A stretch of DNA of 64,000 bases. It comes from Brachionus manjavacas. Its lineage: Eukaryota > Rotifera > Eurotatoria > Ploima > Brachionidae. Of this stretch, positions 53,192 through 64,000 are shown in pieces. The stretch covers positions 1,426,001 through 1,490,000 of the forward strand of contig JAHQIY010000012.1 in NCBI GenBank assembly GCA_019054805.1. The letters run 5' to 3'. A program made the position numbers and the translations under genes. How positions within the stretch are numbered: the first letter of the stretch is position 1; each line of letters starts with the position of its first letter. A model generated the notes under the pieces. The model was not told the DNA's origin and did no database searches. It was given only the letters and a program-made list of their open reading frames with translations.

Positions 53192-56100
53192 ATGGCATCC
53201 GTCAAGGTAGCAGTTCGGGTGCGTCCTTTTAACGAACGCGAACTGTCCATGGACTGCAAATGCATAATCCACATGCAAGACAATAAAACTTCCATAGTCA
53301 ACCAGCATCAAACACTCAGCCACATGACTCCCAAAGAGTTTGTCTACGACGCGTCCTACTGGAGCTTTGACCACAACGATTCTCACTTTGTCTCCCAGCT
53401 GGACGTCTACAACGACCTAGGCAAAATGACCCTTGACAGTGCCTTTGACGGCTACAACGCATGTGTGTGCGCCTACGGCCAAACAGGTTCTGGCAAATCA
53501 TTTTCCATGATGGGTCTCGCTGACAGCGACCAACTACAAGGCCTCATTCCAAGAATAAGCAAAAATCTTTTTTCAAGAATAAACTCTGACCAGTCCCAAC
53601 AGACCACGTACCGCTGTGAGGTGAGCTATCTGGAAATTTACAATGAAAAGGTGCGCGACTTGTTGCGCTCCAAAGAAAAAGGCCTGTCAGGAAATTTGAA
53701 GGTACGCGAGCATCCCAAAACTGGCGTGTATGTCCAAGACTTGTCCCAGCACACAGTGGTCAATTATGATGATGTAGATGAGCTTTTGACTCGCGGCAAT
53801 TACAACCGCACAGTGGCATCGACCCAAATGAACGAGGCGTCGAGCAGATCCCATGCCATATTCACTCTGAAATTTTGTCAGGCAAAAATGGTGGACAATT
53901 TCCCCAGTGAGACCATAAGCAAAATAAACCTGGTCGATTTGGCTGGCTCGGAGCGCGCCGATTCTAGCGGCGCAACTGGGATCAGACTAAAAGAGGGTGG
54001 CAACATAAACAAGTCATTGTTGACTTTTATAAATGTGATATCGACACTTGCCGACATGAGCGGCGAGCAGACCAAAAAGCAGTATGTGCCTTACCGGGAC
54101 TCGGTATTGACTTGGCTGCTTAAAGACAGTTTAGGTGGTAATTCAAAGACAGTCATTTTGGCTGCTATTTCGCCTGCAGATGTCAACTATGGAGAAACCA
54201 TGAGCACACTTAGATATGCCAATAGGGCCAAGAATATAATTAATAAGCCCACGGTGAATGAGGACCCCAATGTGAAGTTAATACGCGAGCTGAGGGCAGA
54301 GGTTGGCAGACTGAAACTTTTGTTGGAAAGCTCGGGGATAAATGCGGAAAGAGCGCTGTTGGAGGTGCAGAGTGAAGAAAAGCTAATTGAAGAAATTGGT
54401 ATGGGCGAGAAGAGGATCAATGATTTGACTAATGAATGGAAATGCAAATGGTCCAAGTATCACTCTATTTTTGAAGTAAGTCTCTTAATATATGAAGAAG
54501 AAATTCAGTGCAAAAATAAAAAAAAAATTTGACTTTTTTATTTGAACAATTAAAATTAAATGATAAAAAAAATTTAAACATAAACATTTTTTACCTAAAA
54601 AAGATTTTTTCTGCATCAAATTAAAATAAAAAATCAATTAGAATTTGATTTTTTATTGATTTGATTAAACGAAGAATTAAAGACTTTATTTTTAGGTAAA
54701 AAAGTGCACTTTGTTTCAATTTTTTTTTATTCCAATTTAAAAGATAAAGGGGAAATTCAGGAAAAAATTAAATAAATTATTTACTCTTCCTCTAAATTAA
54801 AATTAAAAATAAAAAAATCTTAAAAAATATTTCAATGTTTCAAAAATTTCTTCTACCTTTAAATTTAATTTAAAAGAAAAAACAATTTGTTTTAAATATC
54901 ACAGTTATCGGCATTATGAATTTTTGGAAGAACAGTAAAACTAATCAAAATTTAGCTCAATCATTTTTTTTTCTAAATTCAAAATTTTCGTATATTTTAA
55001 AATTTGTGCATTTTTTTGAATATTTTGCAGATGCCAGATTTAGGTGGAAGACGCAAACAATTTAGAAATTTTATAAAAAAGCGATTGACCATTTTAATTT
55101 TTGTTCTAAAATTTGTTTCTCCTAGAGAAGAAAATTTACATTACACACACAAAATGAAAAATTTAGGAAGTTTGGCATTGTGAATAAAAAACAAAAAAAC
55201 AAAAATGAAATTGGCAAAGTTTTTTTTCTATTTGACTTTTTATAAATTTTGAAATTACTTTGTCTCATTAAAACTAAATCCTTTAGCATTTTAAAATTTG
55301 AAATATGATTACGCAATTTATTCTAAAAATGTAAAATATAAAAAAAAACTTTCTAATTCTTTTTCATTAATTTAAATTGGTAAAAATGAGCTTTTTAAAC
55401 TTTAATGATGAAACAACATGGAACAAAATCTGTTTCACAAAATTCAACTAACAATAATAAATTTTAATTAACAGGGTAATATTGATGATAAAATAAAATA
55501 TTAATATTTTAAGATTCATTTATTTTTTGCCAAATTGTGTCCAAAATATTTAATGAGTTTCCAAATTAAGTTAAGAAGTAATAAATTAGCAGAAAATTTT
55601 TATATCAGTCTAAGTCAAATCTGACTTTGGCCAACTATGTTCAAATCGAGCCATATTATTTTACCATAAAAAATTAATTTTTAAATTAATTTTTAATACA
55701 AATTTATTTTAATCAAATGTGATAAAAAATGATTTTTAAATCATATTTTGATTGCCAAAAAAATTCAAAAATTTAAAAAAACAAATTAAAAAAGAAAGTG
55801 TTTTAGATTAGTTTAGGATTAGATTCTCGAGCTCTAAATAGACTAAATATCATTAGAATGCAACGGACTGAATTTACTCAAACAAATACAAACAAATTTA
55901 AATTGTTTTTTAAATTGACAAAAATTGGATATTATATAAATTAGCTTGAGCTTTCGGGTCATGTCGACTTTGTGATCAGGTGTTCACAAAAATGTGATCA
56001 TAGGTCTCATGTCTAAAATGTGATCATTTTTCACCAATAATATTTTACTGATCACAAAAATTTTTTTTCTCCTTAAGCGATTTTATAATATTAAATTTAT

Positions 56101-59100
56101 ATTAATGTGTAAAAAAATTTTAAAAAAATACCTATTCACAATAGAAAACTACAAGTTTAAAAAACAATTTAAAACAAAATTTTTGCTAAGCTTAAAAAGA
56201 TTACAGATTTGGAACTTGTCCACACGGCTTTCAATTGTATTGAAACCCATTTGAAAAAAATTGGTCAACAAATGAAGCCAAGTACTAGAAAAAGAAGTAA
56301 AGACGCAAAAAACGCTTTGCGTTGTTGTTTGAATTACGGCACATTTAAATCGGCTATTGATGATTCATTTTTTCCCTTTTTTAAAAAACCACTAAGAATT
56401 ATACCATTAAATAAGCATTGAGTCAGCATCCAAATCTGGTGGCCTGTAGTGAATTTATGTAAAATGAAAAGGGTGTTAAATTGCAAATGTCCAAAAACCA
56501 TAAATAATTAACATTTTTCTTGTTTTTTTATATTAAAAGAGAACTAAATTTTTTTAATTCAAGTAAAATTTAGTAAAAATTAAAATTCTTTCTGATTACA
56601 AAAATATTTTTTTGATCACCAAAATTTTTTACTGTTCACATAAAAAAAAATTTACATAAATTTACAAAAAATTTAATTAATGGACGTTTTGGTCACAAAA
56701 TATGTGATCATTGATCACTGATCACATTTTATACATAAGATCTATTTATTTTTTTGTGAACACCTGATAACAAAGTCGACATGGCCTAAGTTTTCTTTTT
56801 TAAACACAATTAATTAATTTATTAATCAAAAAAGACTAAAAATTTCAAAAAAATTTTGTGCCCACAGCTTTTTTGAGCTGTGGTCTGACATTGTGTAATA
56901 AATGATTCTACATTCACAAAATATTGTTCAGATTTTTGCAGATTCTTTAAAAACATAGACTTACTTGATTGTGCAGTAATTAACTGATGACCATTTGTTG
57001 GCATTTGTACAGTCATTTTAGTGAAAAAGTTAAAAAAAATATTCGAGAATATTATGAATTATTTTTGAATTCTATCATGTATTCCTGCAGCAAATAATAA
57101 ATGTCAAAATTATTCAACACTTAAAATTTTTTAAGAAACATACTTTGATTTTTTTTTATTATTTCATGACATTTTTTAATTCAAATTAAAAATATTTTTA
57201 TAAATGTGTCAAAAAATGACTTAAAAATAATGCAAATTTTTGAAAAAAAATGAAAATAAGTGAAAAATTATGAACGTGATCGTTCATGGGTCCGGGCCGA
57301 GTCCGAAGGATATCCTATTGCAATAAATGAAGTAATATCCGTAACCAAACGTGGTTAAAAACTTTGACTCCTCATGAAACTCAAAAGAATGATTGCTTTA
57401 AATCTAATTTGAAATCCCGGTCCTAAAAAAAATTTTTTTGGTCTGAACCTAAAGGAGGCTGAGTCTATGGAGGTTTGAATAGCGGAGACTGTTTGTGGTT
57501 TGTTCCATTATGTTTTTGAATTTATAAGATCTGACAGTCTCCAGCATCGATTCTGCTTTTTTAAAAACAGATTAAAATAAAATGCTAAAATTCATTCTTG
57601 CCTCTTCTTTTTCTCCTGATGGTTCTCGTCTGGAATTTTTATCTTATAAAAATTTTTTGTTTAAATCCTTGGTCTCTAAAAGGTATATTTCTTTAAGAAA
57701 ATTAAGCAAAAGACTTTCCTTTTTTTTAAATTTTTATTCAAGAAAAATTATGGCCACTTCTAGCCAAAGACAAAAAGAAAAAAATACATAAAATGGAATG
57801 GGAAAAGAAATTTTGAAAATTTATAAAATTTAGTAAAAATTAAAATTCTTTCTGATTACAAAAATATTTTTTTGATCACCAAAATTTTTTACTGTTCACA
57901 TAAAAAAAAATTTACATAAATTTACAAAAAATTTAATTAATGGACGTTTTGGTCACAAAATATGTGATCATTGATCACTGATCACATTTTATACATAAGA
58001 TCTATTTATTTTTTTGTGAACACCTGATAACAAAGTCGACATGGCCTAAGTTTTCTTTTTTAAACACAATTAATTAATTTATTAATCAAAAAAGACTAAA
58101 AATTTCAAAAAAATTTTAAATATTAAATGGCTTTAAAAAATTTACTTTCTAACATTTTAAAATTTAAAAATATTCTAGTCACATTCTCAGTTTTTATGTC
58201 TGGAGGCTGGTCGATTCATCTAAATTTATTTTTTTTATTTAAACAAAGTTAACAAGTGAAAAAAAAATTAATTAATTTATCAAAAAATTAGGTGTTAAAA
58301 AAATTATCGTATAAAAATTTAATTTAATTTTTTAAGCTGGATCATTTGGTCAATATCATAGAACAATTTTAATAAAAATTGAATTTAAGGAATTTGAAGG
58401 CCTCGAATTATCCAAGAACAGTGGTGGTGGTTTGACTTTGCAATCGACCAAAGCTCCATACCTCTTGTGCGTTGATCTCGTTGATTTTGACCTTAGCTTG
58501 TTTCCACTGAAAGATGGTGTAAACATTTTTCACGGGTTGATTCCAAATGAGGATGAGATCGACCAATTTGATACATCTAATAAAATTTACTTAAATGATT
58601 CGGAAATAAGTAGAAATTTTTGCTATATAAAATATTCTTATGGTCGATCGACCATTACGCTAGTCTCAAAAAGTCAGGCTGGCAGATGTTTGCTGAATGG
58701 GTTCGATCTGAGCAAAGAGACAGAACTTACTAAAGAAATATACAGTAATGATTTTATTCTATTGGGAAAAAGATACGTCTTTCAGTACAAAGATTCCGAT
58801 TCACCTCAAAATCAAAATTCTTTGAGTGATTTTTTTCGAAATTTTTTTGGTGTAGAAATAGCTGATGGCAACGAAAATTTGGAGCAGGAAAAAGCAGAGC
58901 TAAAAGAAAAACTCAAGCAGTGTGATTTTATTATTGACGAGCAACGAAGACAAATTCAAAGTATGAACGAGCAAATAAAACTCGATCAGTACGAAATAAA
59001 GCAAATTAAAGAGCTCAACTTCAAGAGCTTTTCTCCTAATTTAGTCAGCCCAGCTACAACTAGTCTCAATTCAATCAATTTGTATGAAAGTGAACCGGAT

Positions 59101-62100
59101 AATAGAGACTCTGAAAGACAGCATGAAATTTTATCCAAGGAATTGGATGAACGAGAAACCATGCATAATATGCTCGAAAAATTCGAGGTAATATTTTTCC
59201 AAAATAATTTTCACTAACCTAACAAAATCAAAACTTTATCTATCTAAAACCTAAAAAAATAATGAAAAAATTAAAATTTTTAAATTTTGAATTTTTATAC
59301 TGAGTTTTACTTTACGAATATGGATGCTTGATTTTCTTATTTTCAAAAAAAAAAATTAAAAGTATAATTTTTATGAAAAAGAAATGAATAGCTACCAAAA
59401 ATTTATTTGATAACTTTTTTCCTCAAAATTTCATCATAAAATCATTTTTGGGTTGACAGAGATTTTATTTTTTTTTATTTCTTTTAAATTTGGGTTTAAA
59501 TAAATTTAATGAAAAGACAAGTATTCATGTTAATAAAACTACGTCTAAAAGGTTATTTGAAATTCTGGACAGAACAAAATGATAAAAATCGAATGAATTT
59601 TTCTACAATTTCAAAAACAGCTCTGTCAATTCAACATGATGCAAAATTCATTGTTTCATTGTTAAGCAAAATCTGCAAAATAGTAGAAAATAAATTTCAA
59701 TATATTCTGGCTTAGTGTCATTCATGAGATTTTACACATCATTAGCAGTCTTTTACAGTTGATGCAACTATGTATATTGCACCATGTTACATCCTAATTG
59801 CAAACTTTTAGCAGATTTAATCTTCTTTAACATAACGGGTGTTCAAAAAAGAATGTTCAAAATTGCACAATCAAGTAAGTCTAAGTTTTGAATGAATCTG
59901 AAAAAAAACTGAAAACTGAAAAAAAAATTGTGAATGTAGAATCATTCATTTCACTCGATAATGGGATTTTGTCGTATATTGTGAAAAATATGTGACTAAA
60001 AAAAAACAAGGATTGTACTTTTTGGACTTTTTAAAAAGATTTTTAATCTACTTGTCCTTTTCAAAGTTTTCAACAATTGTTTAATTAAAAAATAATTGTT
60101 TAAAAATTTAAAAAATAAAACGGGTGCTCAAAAAAGAATGTTCAAAATTTTTACAAATAAAAAAATATATTTCCAATGCACGAATTAAACCAAATTTTGT
60201 ACAAATATTTAATATACTTAATAATTTAGAGATTTAAAAAATTTAGTTGCCTCATAAGAAAAAAAAACACTAAGAACACCTTTACATCTAAATCACACCT
60301 GTTCTAATTTTCATCCAGGAAATATAAATGTTTAATGCATTTTATTAAAGAGCAATTAAAAACTATTAAAATGAGTCCTTATTTTTTTTATGTCCTATTT
60401 TCTAAAGTTGCTTGAAAAAATGACTAAAATTTTAAATTTTTTTAATCAATTAAAAACTTGTTTTCTATCAAGGAGATAAATTTTTTTTTCAAAAAGTAAA
60501 AAAAGTACAATCCTTGTCTTATTTAGTCACTTATTTTTCACAAAATACGACAAAATCCCATTACCAAGTGTAGTAGTAGTTGTAGTAAAAAAACCGCGGC
60601 AAGAAATTGATCATGCAGATTGCGTCAGCAGTAGATGACGCCTTGTAGAATGCCCACAGCTTTTTTGAGCTGTGGTCTGACATTGTGTAATAAATGATTC
60701 TACATTCACAAAATATTGTTCAGATTTTTGCAGATTCTTTAAAAACATAGACTTACTTGATTGTGCAGTAATTAACTGATGACCATTTGTTGGCATTTGT
60801 ACAGTCATTTTAGTGAAAAAGTTAAAAAAAAAATATTCGAGAATATTATGAATTATTTTTGAATTCTATCATGTATTCCTGCAGCAAATAATAAATGTCA
60901 AAATTATTCAACACTTAAAATTTTTTTAAGAAACATACTTTGATTTTTTTTTTATTATTTCATGACATTTTTTAATTCAAATTAAAAATATTTTTATAAA
61001 TGTGTCAAAAAATGACTTAAAAATAATGCAAATTTTTGAAAAAAAATGAAAATAAGTGAAAAATTATGAACGTGATCGTTCATGGGTCCGGGCCGAGTCC
61101 GAAGGATATCCTATTGCAATAAATGAAGTAATATCCGTAACCAAACGTGGTTAAAAACTTTGACTCCTCATGAAACTCAAAAGAATGATTGCTTTAAATC
61201 TAATTTGAAATCCCGGTCCTAAAAAAATTTTTTGGTCTGAACCTAAAGGAGGCTGAGTCTATGGAGGTTTGAATAGCGGAGACTGTTTGTGGTTTGTTCC
61301 ATTATGTTTTTGAATTTATAAGATCTGACAGTCTCCAGCATCGATTCTGCTTTTTTAAAAACAGATTAAAATAAAATGCTAAAATTCATTCTTGCCTCTT
61401 CTTTTTCTCCTGATGGTTCTCGTCTGGAATTTTTATCTTATAAAAATTTTTTGTTTAAATCCTTGGTCTCTAAAAGGTATATTTCTTTAAGAAAATTAAG
61501 CAAAAGACTTTCCTTTTTTTTAAATTTTTATTCAAGAAAAATTATGGCCACTTCTAGCCAAAGACAAAAAGAAAAAAATACATAAAATGGAATGGGAAAA
61601 GAAATTTTGAAAATTTATAAAATTCTAAGTTTTTTTAACTAAAACATTCTATTTAAGTTGTGGCTTTCTTTGTTTTACATTGGCTTAAATTTTTTGGGGG
61701 TGACAAATTTAATTTTTTTAAGATGACAAAAATAACTAAAAGTGGTGACTAATTTAATATATTTTAGCTGACAATAAAAAACTAATTTTTCTGACAAAAA
61801 AACTAAACGACTGACAAATATATATATTGAGATGACTATTTAATAATTTTGCACTGACAAATAATTTTGCACTGACAAAATTTTATTCATTTTTATTTTA
61901 TTTTATTTTAGTTCTAATTAAGCTATTTAGTTCGAATTGAGTGGAAATCAAAAGTAATGACCCTATGTTTCACAAGGAGTGAACAAGGAAAAAAAAAGAA
62001 AAGCTATTTAGTAATTTAATTCTCTAAGATTGTAAGGAATAAACTTAAATTGTAACGTTTTCTCATAGTTGACTCTAGCTTGATGATGAGATTTGGACAA

Positions 62101-63649
62101 AACGGTTTGTCATAATCGTCTGAAACTTCCTTCCGATTTTGGTGCTATAGTTAAAGATTTTGATTTTTATTGTGACCTCAAAATCATTAATAATTAATTA
62201 GTCAAAAAAGTATTTTTGTCACTCAAATAATTATTTTATCAGTCAATTAATTTATTTGTCATCATATGTAGTTTTTTAGTCAGTAAAATTTTATTTTTTT
62301 TGTCAGTCCATTAATTGACGGCCTTTTACATTACTGCAGCAAATACCTTTAAACCATTTTTATAAAATTTAACTGAAGAGTTCTTTAAAAACATTTCTTT
62401 AAAAAATACAAATTTTTTTAATTTTTTTATGACAATTTGTAGCAATTATAGTGAAAGTTTACAATTATTTCCGAGTCTACATTCTCAACACAATCACAAA
62501 CATTTATCACTAAATTAAAATTCAAAAAAAGCTAAATTTGTATTTATTATTATTAAATTTTGTTGTTTAAAAATTTTTGTGTTGTACAATTTATCTTTGA
62601 GCTCATCAAAATTAAGCTGAAATGATATTCAAATTATTTCTTTTTAGAGAGAAGAAAAATTGCTCAGCGATTGTCTAAAAAACCTTGGCAAAAGTCAAGA
62701 GGGTCAATTGAAGTCGTGGCTTTTTGAGCTACAGAATCTGCGCTTGCGAGAGCAAGAACTTCAGCAAGAATTTAGGCGCGAAAAGTCCAAAAAAGAAGAA
62801 ATGATTCAAAAACTTGAACAAAAAAGAGACAAAAAACTGAGCGAGTTGAACATCTCGCGAGAAAAAATACTCAACAACAAACAACTTCAGGAGCTTAAAG
62901 TTAAAATGTCCCAGTTGTCCAACTATGAAACAGATTTGGCTGAAAAAATTGAAGAACTTGAAGAGTCGCTCAAAGACGACCGAAATGAACTTGATCGACT
63001 CAATACCCAGCTAAATGTCAAAAAGATGTATGAGCTGAATGACGGAAGCAAAATAAAATTTGATGAATTGATCCAAATGGAGAGTGAAAATTTAAAAAGA
63101 GCCAAAAATGAGTTGGAAAAAGTTAAAAAATCAAAAATTGACAGCCATGGACTGATAGAAAAGGAGCTCAAATTAGCCGAGCAAAAATTAATAGACGAAT
63201 TTGAGCAAAATAATGAAACTATAATAGCGATAAATGCTGAATTGGTAAACATTGGTGAGAAAGAAGACCAATTGAGAAGTTTTCTAACAAATTGTCTATA
63301 TGAAAACGACGAGGAAAAATGTTTGGTCGAGAATGAATTGACTGATTTGGTGGAAGTTAAGGAACAACTTGAGGAAAAACTCAATGAGCTTAGATCAAAT
63401 TTTAGGAAGGAATTTGAAGAACAAATGCAACAAGAGTACATTGGCCTTGATGAGCTGAAAAAACACGACATGGAAGAGATCAAACACGACGAAGAGAGAA
63501 TTAATTTGCTGTATGAGTCGTCAACAAAATATCTAATGGACTTGATTAGTAATTTGAATCAGCAGATTGTTTTAAAAAGTAATGAAATGAAGGGTCTTCA
63601 AGTTCAAAGTGAGAGTCAAAACAAAAAAATGAATCAACTTCTTGCTGAG
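53192..63649 (+). CDS. KIF16B-type kinesin-3 (motor, FHA, coiled coil), 3' end outside window
   Basis: Exons 53192-54475, 58390-59187 and 62648-63649, all phase 0 (428, 266 and 334 codons), with a donor GTAAGAT leaving the window-internal part open at the 3' side. Motor: MASVKVAVRVRPFNEREL start, P-loop GQTGSGKS (96-103), switch I NEASSRSH (214-221), switch II DLAGSE (249-254), YRDSVLTWLLKDSLGGNSKT (301-320) and neck RYANRAKNIINKP (341-353). These match kinesin-3 of the KIF16B branch, plus-end-directed carriers of PI3P-positive early endosomes. Exon 2 begins with a short linker and then an FHA-like domain (about 445-560; NDFILLGKRYVFQY near its end). Exon 3 is almost entirely coiled coil. The family's C-terminal PX domain would lie beyond the window. 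Introns of 3.9 and 3.5 kb are filled with mobile DNA. Confidence 0.95.
55956..56787. mobile_element. DNA transposon with ~110-bp imperfect TIRs in kinesin intron 1
   Basis: Terminal inverted repeats start (G)GTCATGTCGACTTTGT-ATCAGGTGTTCAC; both arms also carry several GATCA-rich phrases (TGTGATCATTGATCACTGATC on the right). The interior contains an open frame 56209-56421 (KKIGQQMKPSTRKRSKDAKN...) with no recognised domain, basic and possibly the end of a transposase. The flanks GAGCTTTC / AAGTTTTC could be a mutated 8-bp duplication. Same family as 1740-2270. Confidence 0.75.
56564..56857. repeat. Direct repeat A, copy 1 (294 bp)
   Basis: Apparently identical to 57824-58117. It comprises the right part and right TIR of the DNA transposon plus about 70 bp of its flank, and sits immediately before segment B copy 1. 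Confidence 0.95.
56859..57830. repeat. Segment B, copy 1 (~970 bp), between the two A repeats
   Basis: Almost identical (a few homopolymer indels) to 60651-61624. It holds a minus-strand frame starting MTVQMPTNGHQLITAQSSKS and a plus-strand 69-codon frame MLKFILASSFSPDGSRLEF. Also present is a GC-richer patch (GGGTCCGGGCCGAGTCCG, about 57290) and GGAGACTGT...ACAGTCTCC inverted repeats (about 57485-57543). Its 3' portion on the minus strand is missing compared with copy 2. Confidence 0.95.
57824..58117. repeat. Direct repeat A, copy 2 (294 bp)
   Basis: Apparently identical to 56564-56857. The pair makes an A-B-A arrangement; the junction of B with this copy shares TAAAATT with both parents. 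It ends about 270 bp before kinesin exon 2. Confidence 0.95.
59722..59950. repeat. Mosaic of repeat fragments in kinesin intron 2
   Basis: 59725-59810 resembles the right half of the foldback at 30509-30889. 59866-59945 (GCACAATCAAGTAAGTCTA..., GTGAATGTAGAATCATT) is a diverged plus-strand copy of the minus-strand MTVQ frame of segment B. The phrase AACGGGTG-TCAAAAAAGAATGTTC occurs at 59836 and again at 60119. Confidence 0.6.
59951..60571. mobile_element. MITE-like element with ~75-bp TIRs in kinesin intron 2
   Basis: Left arm 59951-60025 (CACTCGATAATGGGATTTTG, TCGTATATTGTG, GACTAAA...ACAAGGATTGTAC) and right arm about 60497-60571 are reverse complements with few mismatches. The interior is AT-rich, with no frame of note. 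No target duplication was recognised. Confidence 0.75.
60571..61624 (-). mobile_element. Segment B, copy 2, ending in a TAG/ACT microsatellite
   Basis: 60651-61624 nearly duplicates 56859-57830. On the minus strand the segment continues past the duplicated part through a GCGTCA-GCAGTAGA-TGACGC hairpin (about 60621-60640) and a CCGCGG-containing stretch to an ACT-rich microsatellite (about 60571-60590). That resembles the 3' ends of the CR1-like LINEs here. This suggests B is part of a minus-strand non-autonomous retroelement or retrotransposed transcript, of which copy 1 lacks the 3' end. The minus frame 60808-60611 encodes MTVQMPTNGHQL... for 65 residues with no recognised domain. Confidence 0.6.
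61681..62323. mobile_element. Element X copy 2: non-autonomous DNA transposon with 8-bp target duplication
   Basis: 643 bp, ends TGGCTTAAATTTTTTGG and CCATTAATTGACGGCC, flanked by TTTTACAT on both sides (61673-61680 and 62324-62331). It is the reverse complement of element X copy 1 without the nested MITE. At the corresponding spot it has its own ~75-bp extra segment bounded by CTAAATAGCTT direct repeats (about 61917-62010). Located in kinesin intron 2. Confidence 0.9.
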
Positions 63650-64000
63650 GTAAGATTTGTTGCTTTTTTTAATTAAAAAATTAAAAAACGAAACTAAAAT
63701 TGAAAGTCTAAAAAATGGTTTTGGATAATGCGAATTTTTTTTCAAATAACCAGAGAGATAAAAACATAAAATTAAAAATTTTTATTTAAAAGGATTTTCA
63801 CTTTTGAATATTCTCATGGTCTAAAAAAATTAATTAAAATCAAATTTTTTAGTATTTGGACTCTTAACTGAAAAAAAGAAATAACTTAATAAGTATACAT
63901 TTTGGTCAATGAATTCAATTAAGTTTAAATATTCCCTATTCTAAAATCAAAAAAAATTATTGTTCAAATGAAACTTAAGCTTAACAAAAATAAAAAGATA
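63650..64000 (+). other. Start of kinesin intron 3
   Basis: Begins GTAAGATTTG and remains non-coding AT-rich sequence to the window end; the remaining kinesin exons must lie beyond. Confidence 0.7.

Noticed and set aside
57582-57791. 69-codon frame identical at 57582-57791 and 61376-61585, considered as a conserved small protein
   Set aside because: Identity comes from the recent duplication of the whole ~970-bp segment, including non-coding parts, so it is not evidence of protein-level selection.
56859-57830. Segment B as an snRNA, 7SL or spliced-leader RNA gene
   Set aside because: The GC-rich patch and T run looked RNA-like, but no recognisable snRNA, SRP or spliced-leader core and no clear A/B box pair could be matched.
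57824-58117. A repeats as long terminal repeats of an LTR retrotransposon
   Set aside because: They contain the end of a different DNA transposon plus flanking DNA, lack TG...CA ends, primer-binding site or gag/pol content, and B also exists without them.
62923-63483. 186-codon minus-strand serine-rich frame
   Set aside because: Antisense of the kinesin coiled-coil exon; serine runs mirror glutamate/lysine codons.
1-64000. tRNA, rRNA genes or telomeric repeats
   Set aside because: No cloverleaf, rRNA core or telomeric hexamer array was recognised by eye; a covariance-model scan would be needed to exclude tRNAs fully.

Overview
The window is an AT-rich (roughly three-quarters A+T), repeat-dense piece of a eukaryotic, almost certainly animal, nuclear genome. 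Genes use the standard code and short GT-AG introns (often 50-60 nt). The host genes are a kinesin-3 of the KIF16B type, clathrin light chain, a stand-alone PX-domain protein resembling the KIF16B tail, a DUF547 protein, a TauD-like dioxygenase and a membrane protein with twelve six-cysteine modules. Low GC, compact introns, the cysteine-module protein and a plant/fungus/bacteria-type dioxygenase would fit a small invertebrate such as a monogonont rotifer. That is an inference, not proof.

Layout. 1-2.3 kb: repeats and a possible zinc-finger exon. 2.3-9.0 kb (-): the 14-exon cysteine-module membrane gene, whose 4 kb intron holds a mariner-like foldback element and a CR1-like LINE. 9-11.5 kb: no gene seen. 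11.5-12.6 kb (+): three-exon dioxygenase. 13-15 kb: MULE and Tc1/mariner debris. 15.1-18.9 kb (-): four-exon DUF547 gene with a probable U12-type intron. 19.1-19.7 kb (+): single-exon clathrin light chain. 20-24 kb: palindrome, Pif1/Helitron-like remnant, and a hAT transposase broken by a LINE. 24-33 kb: a GC-richer unexplained island and nested LINEs. 33.5-34.1 kb (-): PX protein. 36.6-37.5 kb (+): unrecognised 291-residue protein. 38.4-39.8 kb: second mariner foldback. 40.5-45.8 kb (-): near full-length LINE with a 16-bp target duplication. 46-52.7 kb: MITEs and dead LINEs, several with exact target duplications. 53.2 kb to the window end (+): KIF16B-type kinesin (motor, FHA, coiled coil). 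Its introns carry transposons and two nearly identical ~970-bp segments flanking the FHA exon.

How the genes relate. The kinesin-3, the PX protein and clathrin light chain all belong to endosome/coated-vesicle biology, but nothing here suggests co-regulation. Most of the window is mobile DNA. The most informative signals are an in-frame amber junction between LINE ORF1 and ORF2 in a tobamovirus-like leaky-stop context, a candidate GT-AT U12-type intron, a 54-nt stop-free intron that would be missed by simple ORF calling, recurring 38-nt mini-exons, two mariner elements built as 3'-3' foldbacks, and nested LINE insertions into the reverse-transcriptase core of other LINEs.
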